Part shown: in pieces, positions 12,996 through 25,246 of the stretch
Layout of the letters: each line of letters begins with the position of its first letter
Position numbering within the stretch: the first letter of the stretch is position 1
NCBI RefSeq assembly: GCF_026914265.1
Contig: NC_069124.1
Coordinates: forward strand, 57,007,589 to 57,071,588
From: Mya arenaria
Lineage: Eukaryota; Mollusca; Bivalvia; Myida; Myidae
DNA: 64,000 bases
Reading direction: 5' to 3'
The notes under the pieces: model-generated
Databases searched by the model: none
What the model was told of the DNA's origin: nothing
What the model saw: the letters and a program-made list of their open reading frames with translations, nothing else
Translations under genes and position numbers: made by a program

Positions 12996-13212
12996 TACAG
13001 AAGGTGTTTACAAGCGCAACTAACACAGTTAAGTCTTCTGAAAAATGAAATATTTTTAGTTGACTGATTATGAGAATGTAATACTGTTTTGAGTATTCAG
13101 CATATTAATACTGAGGGTGCTTACAAGCACAACTAACACAGTTTAGTCTTTTGAAAAATGAAATATTTTAAGTTGACTGATTTAATATGAGGACAGTTAT
13201 ATACTGGTTTGA
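12996..13212. repeat. Two-copy tandem duplication, ~115 bp period
   Basis: The segment at 12996-13090 ('gtgtttacaagcgcaactaa' to 'gttgactgatta') recurs at 13112-13212 with scattered changes. It lies left of the last SLC10A7 exon, in probable 3' UTR or spacer. Confidence 0.65.
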
Positions 13213-14023
13213 GTGATCTTGACCTCAATTCTAAAAAGAGCAAGAAATGATTAATATGAAAGCAGCATCAGATCCCATTTTCATGTTAACAGTGTGAAAA
13301 AAATGAGGATTTTACTATTGTTTTTTGTTTATTATTTGCTCTAGTTAGCAATGGTGAAAAAGGGAACTGGAGAAAACTAGACAATCACAGAGTATAACTG
13401 TTATTCATGGTGAGTATGGTTGCGAACCAATGGCTGAATAAGGGTGAACAATGCAAGGTCACAAACTGATATGCACTTTCATGCTTTAAACTTTAAAATG
13501 ATGTCAGAGTACATAATTGCATTTGTTTATGCAAATTATGTTTTTAAGAATGATAATCCAGCCATTGGTCCAGAATGTCACAGCAATTTACAAACAACAG
13601 AAATACCTGAACTTAATGCTTTTGTAATCAACCTGAAAATGTTAACTACCGTAAATGACTGGGTATTAGACGCACTTTTTATGTATATCTTTATTACTAT
13701 ATCTTTATAAAGTTGTTGTCAAAAATTCCAATAAAATACTTCAAAATTAACTAATATCTAGCAAGTGATTTAGCAAATAAAAACTGATAATTAACAAAAT
13801 CTCCAGAACAATAGTGTATTTTAATAGCATTTTGGTACCTTCTCTGTTTCAGTTTTTCTGTGGTTTACCCATTAATGTATTACACTATGTTAAAACTGAA
13901 GTTCAAATCATTCAGAAACTATTTTTCCTCAATGATAAAGCCAAAAAAGCAAATAACATAATAACCTCACAGACTTTATAAGGGACATCAACAGCAATGA
14001 ATATGAATAAATATATTTGTATA

Positions 14024-17000
14024 TTACCCAGGGCGAGCAGTTTCCAGCATCCAGGAGCGTACAAAAGGCACAAGCAGCCCGCCAAGCAGGATCTGTGTGG
14101 GGTGGTAGATGAGGATTGGAATGGTGATAAGGGACAGGTACGAAGATTCAGCAAATATAATCTTTATGATTGGAATTCCTGCAAAGGAACATGCAACATT
14201 GAAAAACCAACTGCAGGTGCACATTTGTTTTCTCTTTAAATTAAAAACATTAATAAAATGAAAGATAAATATAAAACGAAACATTTTTTCAAGCACTTGT
14301 TACAATCATATACTTCTTTTTCACATATTCCAAAAATAAATCTTAGATGTAATTATATAATTTTTCATTTTCTGTTATCAATACTTAAAATAGTTATGAT
14401 AAACAAGGATGAAAAATGTGCCAAACAGTTACATACAACACTTTCATGTACTTACCTCGGTCCTTATTACATAAAAAGTATGAGAAATTATTCACCTCAC
14501 ACGTTTTACTAAGATTTAGACAATACAAAAATCAGTACAAACCAAGAGTAAGTGACTTGTGTGTACAGCAGAACATGAGTGCGACAGAGTCACTGCGTGT
14601 AAATGGTAGGAGACGCACTGTGCTCGCAAAGTACACCAAATACAGTAGGGAGCACTGCAGACCAATGACTGAAACAAATGAATGTATGTATAGATAGTTA
14701 ACCAAAACATTATACTGTGTAAATAAATATAACAGATTTCTGAAACAGGCATATGTGCCTCTGGATGGGATTGAACAAATGTCCTGAAGTCTGCAGGTGG
14801 ACACTTTCCCGCAGCGTAATTATAGTTTTTTTACACTCCATATTGTATAACAGTTACATTCCCCCTTCCATTTTAAAAGTTGTTGACAACATTTGGAAAC
14901 TATGGCCATAAGAATTTGCTTATTTACGTTTGGCGCTAAATGTACCAGACTGCTCATATAATATGTCCCTTCAGTGGAGATTGAACCCACAATCCTTTGG
15001 TCTTCAGGTGAACACATTAACAAAGTGAAACAAAAGTGTAAAGTGCCACTTCATATTTGTAACCCCATATCTCATAAGTGTCATAATTGTTTTGTTTACA
15101 AGATTGTATTGAGTTTATGATGACTTTCCCTTATACACTTGAACCTCATGATAGGAAAAGAACCTTTTTAAAATGCCTAAAAATAACGTAAATAACCTTT
15201 TTGAAAATATATGGAATAAAAGCCATGATTGGCGGCACGAAACCTCGCAAAAATGTAAATGTCACTTTAATCTCCACAGTATTCATTTTTCGCAGACAAA
15301 GTCACACATGTTATTAACGCACGATCATTATACACTGCCAGCAATTTACATTTTGTTCTTTGATTGAGCCACAAAAAAGTATAGATGTCTTGATTTAATT
15401 ACATTGCTTGAAATTTCTTTTTATTATCTAAAATGGAAATTAGCATTCAACATAAAAATAATTGCAATCATCAATCAAGCATATAAAGCTTCTTTAATAT
15501 GTACATAGTAGGTGTCTGTATACATGACTTTATGTGTATAAAAATACTAACAATCTTTAACAAAACACAACATTGGTTACAGTAACAATAGTTATAGTTT
15601 AAAGGCATATTATTTATTAAGGTGGACTCGGATTCACTTACTTAATACAACTGTTATGAAGAATGTGGAGGCTTCAACATCGATGCTTGTTTCGGAAAAT
15701 GTATCACAGAATGTTGTGTAGATGATCAGCAGCAGAACTCCGCTAAAAATGTATTATGCAACTTAAGGTAATCAATCCATACTTAAATGAAAAGAAATCT
15801 GAATCGAAGAATGAAGTGAAAAAGCTTCAGCAGGGGAAGAAGTTATAAAATAGTATATAATAATGAATACAGTCTCGGAATATAATTATATGGAGAAAAA
15901 AAACTACAGTAAAGTTGAAACCATAGGGGTTTCTCCCCCCAAAAAATTACCCTAAATTATTATTATATGAGTGGTAATCAGTGATAAAAATACCCGTGGT
16001 TAAAATAGATAAAATTTAAGTAATTAATAGTAGTAGGTAAAAACAACTTATTACAGTTTGTAGATCTTCTTATATTTGAAAATAAGACAATTTCATAGAA
16101 CACAAAATTCATTTATACTTCATATACCTGCCAATCTGGCCCCAAGGCACATTTTTAATATTGACCCTGTTTGCCAGTAGGCGCCGCACCCACTGACCAA
16201 TCAACAGTGGAACAACAACTGTCGCTGTCAGCTGCGAAAATATCCTTAGCACCGGAACTGACGCCTCTGTACCAATCTGCCAGGGAAATTGATTACAGAG
16301 TTAAATATCATAATAAATATACATACATACAATGAAATGCATAAGACTGTCAACCATTTTATTTGGTTTGATAAAAGCAAATAGTATAAATACATACAAA
16401 CCTAACATATCAAGCAGTTGAAACCTAATATTACTTTATTCAAACATAATACCATTATCTGTTAAATTCATAATCTCCCTTAGCACCCTGTCAACCATTT
16501 GCAGCACCCTGTCCTTCTTAAAACCCAGCTACAGCACTATTAAGTATTTTTTACACTGATTAATTTTATGTATTATCTAGCAGCTCAAAGCTGGTAATCT
16601 GGTCATGTTCTGCAAAGTATGATGCATGATCTCATTCCCTTAACAATTTACTTCATACCAGAAATAAAATCAGTGTTGGAGTGACTGCAATACCAAGAAA
16701 ACTTCCAAATGCTGAGTTAAATATTGCTGCGGCCTGAAATGAAATAGAAGCACAGATTTTTTTATCATTACAAAAATCATGAGTGAACCACACACGTGAC
16801 AAAGAGAGTATATTTATTGGGTTCTTCCTAGAACATTGTAAACAATGCTTATCTTCAGTTGAGCAAGGGACATAACTCAACAATTAGTAAAGCTAGTCCC
16901 ACTTATTGATCTCCCTGTCTATGTTTGTATTGTCTCTGGTAACATTATTATTTAACAAATTTCATTTGATCTTCTTAAAAGCTTTTTCAGTTAAGGCTAT

Positions 17001-19002
17001 GGGTATTGATTTTGCATGCGTAAGGCAACGGCATCATTGGGTATAACAATATCTCTTTTTTTACTTAAAATCACCCAGACAAACTCATTGGCTTACTTTT
17101 TAATTCAGTATTGATTTTAACAAATTAAACAACAAACCTCATTTCCTCCAACAGCCTTGGTTAAGATGACAGCAGAGGAAACTGGTGGTGGCAAACAGCT
17201 TAATATTTTCAGCCTTAAATAGACACAAAAGAAGTTTAATTACCAATAAAACCAAAGAGGTTATTCAGCAATTTCGGTTTCGAAGAAAACACAATTCAAA
17301 TTTTTCGAACACGAGTGTCTGCATAAATTATAATCTGAATAAATGTATAGCACTGCTATTGTGTGCTATCAACCATTGTATCTTTAATCAAAAATACCTA
17401 TTAAATGTAAACATATAACATTAACAGTGACTTAAACACACACACACTATTATGCAATAGTATAATTATGGAAGAATAAAAATCATAATCATTACAATTA
17501 GTTCTGGAATATGAACAATATTGTTGAACAAAACAGAACTTAATACAGGAATTATGTTTAAATATCAACAATATTCAAAAATATAAAAGTGAGTCTGTGA
17601 CAATCATCAACCTTTTACTTACCCTTCAGTTATGTGTTCATTGAAGTTGAAGGCATTTAGAATATGCACAATTGTAAATACAATGACTGGGAAACACAGG
17701 AACGTAAAGCCTTGCACAAAAATATGTGTTTTCACTTGAAAAAGGGCTTTGGCAAGCTCCTACAATGGGAAAATAAAGCACTTGGTGTTAAGAAAACGAA
17801 GCATAAATATTCAATTAATTAGAAAGACATAAGCTCAGGTCCCCCCCCACCGACCCCGCCACCCCCCCCCCCCAAAAAAAAAATACAAATTAAATAAATA
17901 AAATAATGTTATTTTCTGATTTTACTGCCAAAAAAAAGGAAGGTCAATGTAAACTTATGAAAACAGTACAGTTACCAGTCTTTCCCTTTATTTAACTACC
18001 AAAAATGTATTCTCCTAATAATAACAAAATAACTATAACTGCCACAAAAATCTTGCTAACTTACTAAACTTGGTCACAACGTTAATTAAATGGGCTCAAC
18101 ACCTTGGCTAACTTGATACAACACCTTGGCTAACTTGATAAACAGCTGGATCACATCATTACTCTAAGAGTTTTGACCCTAGACCCTTTTTTTCAAATGG
18201 GGGCATTTAAAGCTAATGTCATATTCAACTCACACAGACGTGATGTCACATCTCCATTGTATGAACTTATGAATTATTAATATATAAAAAACAAGTGGAA
18301 TGCAAACATCATGAGATGAGATCATTTTTCTTACATCACTCTTTAAGGACACTCCACTGTTGAAGAATATGATGAAAACTGCGATATACTTGACTGTGAT
18401 TTCTGGATACAAAATACCTATAAATGTATAAAATATACCATTTTAATACATGTAAGGTTTATGTTGAGTATAAGTTTCATAATGAGAAACTGTCTGTACA
18501 GTTATCATTTTATATCATTTAAAATCAAGTACATTTATCTAAACATTTTTATAAATAATGAAATGGTGGCAGATTAACATGTGTTTGTTCAGTAGCTCCC
18601 AAAAGAGGATGAATACCAGTCAAAAGACAAACTTTCATCTGCATATTAAGTAACTTTGCTTGCAGTTGCTTATAGAAAAAAACAAAATGACAAGTGACCC
18701 AGACTGGAACCTAGATATATCCGGGCAAAAGATTAGTAATCCTACACCTTCCTATTGGTTTATATGTCTGTGACCATATTTAACATATGACATGTATTGT
18801 ATTGTATCTGGGACCAACCACACCCTATCCAAGTCTCTCACTCCAAGTATGAACAACGTTGTATACTGAAGACAGCTGTCAAAATAAAAGAAGTGTTAAA
18901 ATATTGACCTCCTTTAGCTCCGATTTGAGGAGCAAGTTTCGCAAGGCATATAACAACAACTATGCCGATCAAGAACCAATTCTTTCTCACTATCGCCAGC
19001 AT
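14024..19002 (-). CDS. SLC10A7: Sodium/bile acid cotransporter family member 7
   Basis: Nine exons read leftward: 19002-18909 (ATG), 18417-18335, 17759-17623, 17213-17138, 16733-16659, 16276-16128, 15742-15642, 14668-14543 and 14178-14024 (TAA). Frames join without a gap and give 331 residues, against about 340 in human. Clear matches include [83 protein letters not shown] and [19 protein letters not shown]10A7 is a polytopic membrane protein of the bile-acid transporter fold. In vertebrates it sits at Golgi/plasma membrane and affects calcium entry and glycosaminoglycan synthesis; classic bile-acid transport has not been shown. The last exon could splice on at GGG|TAA, but the family ends there. 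It is head to head with OBI1. Confidence 0.95.
14735..15020 (-). repeat. Two tRNA-like (SINE-like) fragments
   Basis: Within an SLC10A7 intron, 14745-14815 and 14955-15020 each show, on the - strand, a B-box-like GGGTTCAATCTCC-type segment (in the first, TTGTTCAATCCC) after an anticodon-arm-like stretch with 'cctgaag' or 'cctgcag'. Neither folds as a full tRNA by eye. They look like tRNA-derived SINE or tRNA-pseudogene remains. Confidence 0.3.
17841..17885. repeat. C-rich and A-rich low-complexity tract
   Basis: A run of C with a few other bases is followed by ten or more A, in an SLC10A7 intron. Length is likely unstable. Confidence 0.8.
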
Positions 19003-19266
19003 CTTTCAAGGGAGCATTATTTTCATGAAAAACAATAACACGTTTAACCGGAAGTGCCTACCAACACCCAGCGAAGGAATTATAGCGCAAAAAGTAGATC
19101 GCAAAACGAACAAATGATTTTGGAATAAAACTGCTTAAATTCACATTTCAAAATGATTTTATGTACGAATGCTATTAAATGAATATAACTCTATGAAGGA
19201 TTTTAAAATTATTGACGTCGAGTGATCTATCTACAATTTTATGCGTACTAATACCTTAACACAAGT
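19003..19266. promoter_or_regulatory. Divergent promoter between SLC10A7 and OBI1
   Basis: Only 264 bp separate the two ATG codons, which face away from each other, so both 5' UTRs and core promoters must fit here unless an upstream non-coding exon exists. I see no clear TATA box at a fitting distance. The OBI1 start lies in an 'aagtATGGCGGCCG' context. Confidence 0.6.
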
Positions 19267-22200
19267 ATGGCGGCCGAAGTAAATGCAAGACACAACAGGC
19301 AACAAACTATTGCATTTACATTACCTATTTCGTGTCAAATATGCTTGGGAAAGGTTGGTTTTGTTTAACCATTTGGTTTTGTTTGGAACATGATCAATAA
19401 CTTTCAGATGCACTCGCTGTCGACCCGAAAAAGAAGGAAAGCGTCATTGGTATCCAGGGCACTTGTCAAATTTACCCCACCCAAGGGGGATAGAGTAAAC
19501 TGTTAATATTTTCATCAATAGAATATTGAGTATATAAATATGATACAAATCCATTTCTAAGTTGAATGTAAAGCTCATAAATTAAATGGTACTAAAGGAA
19601 ACTCTGTAGGAAGTGTGCTATGTGAAGCCAAAACCACTAGCACAGCACTCAACTGACTCCTTATCGGGCAGCTGGTTCTTACTTACATTACAGTGCACTC
19701 ATTTATGCATTATGATGAAACGTTTATCATTTTATTAATTCACAAACATCGAAACCTTTTTTTATTGCAGGTGAAAAACCCAGTGTTGTGCCCCAATCAG
19801 CACGTGTTCTGTGGGCCATGTATGGAGGTGTGGCTTCAGAAAAACAAGCAGTGTCCTGCTTGTAGGGTAGCTATGACATCAACTAAAAAGATCATTGGTG
19901 CGTACCATACAATTTTTACCTAGAAATAGATTTCTTTTATATATGTATTAAATGACCCTGCTTTGAAACAGACAAAATTCTTTATCTCCAAGTATTTTTC
20001 TTTTAATAGATTTAATTGAGTGTGAGACAAGGTAGCTACATGTACCATTACCATTTTAAGTGTCATTGGATATTGTTATGACAAAGATAACCACCTGCTT
20101 TGAAACATTGTCTGGAGAGTATGAAGCATTGTTTGTTCAAATATTACTTAAAAATTAGAAAGTTCGAGTACGGGTTCTCAGTAAAAACAATGAGTATAGG
20201 ACAACGATTGCACAGTAAATTGAATAATTTGACTATCTTAGGTTAAGTTATGAAGCTGTAATCACTATCCGGTTGTTTACTAAACTTCAGGAATTACATT
20301 CTTATCCAGTAAATAAATATAATGCATATTAAGGATGGTACCTAGAAGAACAGCACTGAGGTAACTGAAGCATTGATGATGATTTTGAAACAAATTGATG
20401 TTTATTGCTAGCCTAGATTCTATACTATGAATACTTTAGGAATGCATAGGTGTCATGGATGTGTAGTACTTTTTTATATAATATATCGAGGGGTGTACGT
20501 TTAGGTGGCTACTACAGTCTTGCTGGAACCCCTCCACATATATGTTAACTTTGTTTCAGGAGGGTTGAGTGAGCAAGATGAGGACCCTGATAAACTTACT
20601 AATCCTGAACTAAGAAAGGCTCGCTTTGATATTCTCTATAAAGAATATGAGGTATGATATGGAGCTAAAAGTGTGCTTACTCAGACAATGTTTTTATATA
20701 AACAGTGTGAGTGATGTTACAGTTATTAACATCTACATGAAGGTTAAACATGCACTACTTCTTAAGATTTGAAATTTGCCTGTTTTATGATAATTACATC
20801 ATGTCAGACTTAAAACTTCTGGTAAAATAGTTGCTGTAAACATTAAACTTATGAACAAAATCCAAGTCCTTAATTTAACTATTTCCATTTCATTATTTGG
20901 CAAAATATGTTTTATGAAAATGATTAAGGTTTTTTCAGCAGTATTAATGCAATTTACAGAATGAGTTTGAGCGTATGAGTTCGGAAATCCTGCTGCTGAA
21001 AACAGAGAACCAGATTCTAAAGCAGCAGACTCGGAAAGATGGACTTACACCAAGCAGGTACGGGAAATGGATGAACATTATTCATGTTAATTTCCCTAAA
21101 TGTTTGCTGAACAAGAGAAATATTTATAAATGCTTTTTTATATGGAACTGTGCTATTTATGTTTTCATAAACATGTTTAATCAGCTGGCTAGGTACCTAT
21201 TGTAATGAATTTAAACAAATGCATTTTTACTTACCCAGTTATGCAAGTCCAATCACCAGGAATGAAATATGTCTTAAAAAGAGTACCGTGGCCATTGAAA
21301 AAACATGCAGACAAACATTCGTATCTGCATGAATTTCTCTTCGATACTGCATCCTGCATATTGAATTCTTTGATAGTCTGAAAGACAATTCCACTATTAA
21401 AACTGTGTGACTTAGTAGGTAAAATATATTTATTTATTTATTTGACAGGCCTGGTGACTCTGATGGGGGGAAGAACAAAGACACCTCCCACCTGCTGGCT
21501 CTCACCAAGAAATTGCAGGATGCCACCAAACTGTATGAGAAGGTCAAGACAGATCTCACACGCCTGAAACAGGTAAGGAGCATTGTAAACATGCTTAAAT
21601 ATATGAAAATAACCTTAATTCAGCTTTAGAATGTTTATCCTATGTACATATTCTGTGGTCCTGAAATTCATTACATATACAAGCATCATAACTCAGTTAT
21701 ATCCCTAAACACAAGGCGACACTCTTGCATAAAAAATGTGCCAACAAGAGTGATTAATGTAATGTTGTAAAACTTGTCTTACAGTCGTTGTTAAATAAAT
21801 TAGTTTAAATTAAAGTACTTATTCAGGTTCTTCCCAGTAAGTGTAGGGATAAAATAAATCCATGAAGAGACAAAAAAGCCTTTACTTGAATATTTGTATA
21901 TGAAGTTCAAAATTTTTTTTCCTCTCAGACAATAATTGGGAAGAAAGTCCAGTATTTTGGTTCATCCGGAAAAAGCCTTCAGTGAATAATTACAAACCTT
22001 GTTCTGTGTATTTCAGGAGAATACGAACCTGAAGGATGAAAACCTGAGTCTGAACAGGGAAAACCAACATGTTAGACAGGAACTGGCCGGCAGGTCACCT
22101 CATAGGTAAGGGCATTTGATCATGTGTACAGCTTTACAATTGAAGAAATCTAGTACTATATACATGAGAGATATATTTAGACTTGTAACAGGAACAAACC

Positions 22201-25200
22201 TTAACATGTAATGTCTATACAGCTGATCTTATCATTATTGTGTTGTTTAATAGGTCAAGTACTGGTAGGCTTCAACATCATTTTGTGCCAATTGTGTTTA
22301 TTGTAGTGCATACAAAAAAAAATACGATGAAAAATTGCATACAGTTACGTCCATCCTGTTTTCAGATATGGAAGGATCACAGTATCAACTCTGGAGTCAA
22401 AACTTGCCAGTGCTGAGAAAGATGTTACCCGGCTGACCAAAGCGCTGGAAAGGTCTGACAAGTACATTGAGGAGTTGGAAGCCGAACTAGAGGGCTATCG
22501 AGGAGGAAAACCTGGTGCTAGCAAGAGACATAACTCTGCCACAGACAGAGACGATAAAGACAAATACCTCACTAATGGTGATGTGCTTAGCAGGAAGTAC
22601 TCATCAGATTCTAAAGTGCCCCAGGCTCGAGATTATGGAGTAAGGGAAGACAATCCATCCCGTAGGCAGTTGTTTTCAGGTGATAAGGGAGATAAACCCG
22701 CATCAGGTGAGAGGTCTAAGTATAGCTATGAGCGCAATGGTGATTTTAATGATGACATGCATGCTGGTAAATCACAAACCTCAAAATCTAATGGTGCCAA
22801 TGGTGGAAAAAAGCGGGTAACTTTTGACTTGGATAAGAACACTAACTCTGCTATATCGTTTGATCTGGAACTGCCCAGTCCACTGAAGAATTCAGCAAAT
22901 GCCAGCAGTTTGGCAAATGGAAGAGCTTCACCAGTGAAGGGAGTTCTAAAGAAGTCAGGGAATGGTAAATCCGGATCCGGAGACCAATCCAGTGATGGTT
23001 ACTCCACAGATATGTCTAAAACCCTTGAGGATTCATTGTCAGATAGTTATAAGTATTCAGCAGATAAATATTCAGGGTCAAAAGATGATGACTTATTATA
23101 CTTAAGGAAAAGAACTAAGGAAAAAGACTACAGCAGTGATGTTTACAGCAAGCCAAGGCGAAAATACAGTGTTGATGATAGTGTTTTGAGTGAGCCAAGT
23201 GATTTGGAAATACGCAATGCCAGAGACAAGAACTATAGCTCCAAACGTTCTGAAGACTATGACAGAGATAGACTGACAGGCAAAAAGTCTGATACCGACT
23301 ACAGGTCACACAACAGACAGACGGACAAACTGGATGAGCTAGACAGACATGATCTGGATGATACACAATACATTGAGAGTGAATTGGACGAATTAAACAT
23401 CTCTCTCACACCAGAGTTCACAGATTGCATGAAGATTCTGAACAGAGCAGAGAAAAATGTGAACACCAGAGACTCTGACACTGAAGATTATACCTCAAGA
23501 TACAGATCTACAGTTGATACAGACATGGATGCTGCTTTAAGGGCCTCCACTGGCAGTATAGGATACAGATCTGGAGCCCGCGCCACTGCCGATGACGGTC
23601 TTTACAAGCCAGATACGAATACAGACAGGTTTGCTTCCTCACTAGACTCCTACTCCCGAGGTCGACATGTTCGTTCAGGGTCATTGGATAATTTGCTAAT
23701 GGACCAAAATACTGACAATGACTCCTACAGGCCTGGTAGTGCATTAGGAACAACTACCAGCCTGTATCCGCCCACCAGTCAGAGTAAATATTCTAGCGGA
23801 TTGACAACGGGTAGAACAACCCTGACAAGGACACCGTCTCTGGATAATCTGCTTCTAGCAAGACAATCAACAGGTCACATGAACAAGTATTCTGCAGTGG
23901 AGGATTCCCTCGGTCTTGGTGGAAGGCCGGGCTATCTTGGCCAGAGGTTGTTCAGAGGTGAGAAAGACACCGCAGGGGACGGGCATTTGAGCACTGGCAT
24001 GAGTTCTACTACTGTACAGCAGCCTTTGACAGCAAAACACGATATTCTGGCTACACAGGTGACTGGAACTGGTGACAGGTTGTCAAGTGCTGGGGACAAG
24101 ATTTCCAGCTATGATCCAGTTCTTGATGCACGTTCACGTGTGTACAGCACAGGGGATGCTGGTTCCACTATTGGTGCAGGTTCATCTTCAATTTCAGACG
24201 TGAGCAGAAAGCTTCCCCCCTCTGGCCGCCAGACACCAACACTTGCAAGCTCTAGCTCAGGGCTTGACTTCGATAAACTCACGAGCACAGGGAGGATTGC
24301 ACCCACTATTCCAACACATTCTGAATATATGGGCTACACCAAACCTTCAACTGAGAAATACAGCATGTCAGGCAGTGGGCGTTCCACCCCGACATTGACA
24401 TCACAGTCTGACTACACAGGCCAGTCCAATACTGGCATGTCTCAGTATACTGATTATAGGGCATCAGGCCCATCCTCCCTGCCTGCTGATCTTACGCAGA
24501 AACCCCCTATTAGTGGTAGGTCATATGCTACCTCATACTCTAACCAAGCACCCCCTTATCAAAGCACATCACTCGCTTCTACTAACCCTGGTGGTGGCTA
24601 TAGTAGCCTGCCCAGTTACTCTGGGTCAGGTTTAGATTCTGCACCATACAGTACTAACCTTGATACTAACAAATACACAAGTTCTACAACATTAAGTGGT
24701 AGAACTACTGATACTGTAGGGGACAAGAACGACTTTGTTCCAAGCTCTAATTATAGATCTGATAGTAATTATTCTGCAAGTGGGAACCATGCTTACAATG
24801 ATCTCAATTACAAAGATGGAACAGATTTTTCTAAATTTTCTACCAAAGTTGGAGCAAGCAGTTCTTCCAGTAGTTATGCCATTCAGCCGCCACCATCATC
24901 TAACCCTTTGTCTGCTTCCTCCGCAGGTTTATCTTCGTACAGCAGCTCCTACCTCCCGACTTCATCGTTAGCGTCTAGCACATCCTACGCCACCTCTCAT
25001 AGTGTTCCCATCACCCATTCATCATCATCATACACTGCTAGTAATCCAGCTAGCAATGCATACATGTCCAAGCCCCTCGACCCAATCACAGAAACTGGCC
25101 ATTACAGCTATGTGTCAAATATGTCTGCTGATTTTTCCTCCAAGAATGACACTCTGGCGTTACCTGAGCCAAAACGGAAACTGTTTGAAACCACAGATGA

Positions 25201-25246
25201 TCTGGAAATGTCTATGAGCCCTATAAAATCAAACAGAAGATACTAG
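19267..25246 (+). CDS. OBI1: ORC ubiquitin ligase 1 (RING finger protein 219)
   Basis: Seven exons: 19267-19353, 19771-19897, 20560-20651, 20960-21057, 21449-21572, 22017-22105 and 22366-25246 (TAG). Frames join cleanly, giving 1,165 residues; human OBI1 has 726. The C3HC4 RING at about residues 23-64 (CQIC, VLC, HVFC, GPC, CPAC) and the LPISCQICLGK start match OBI1. Two coiled-coil stretches follow: FDILYKEYE, then KLYEKVKTDLTRLKQ to ALERSDKYIEELEAELE, the latter nearly identical to human. The rest is a long Ser/Tyr/Asp-rich disordered tail in one exon. In vertebrates OBI1 multi-monoubiquitylates ORC3/ORC5 and promotes origin firing. The tail has a PP1-type KKRVTF near residue 355, two SLDNLL boxes near 640 and 695, and at the C-terminus KRKLF and SPIK, a possible cyclin dock and CDK site. 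Confidence 0.92.
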
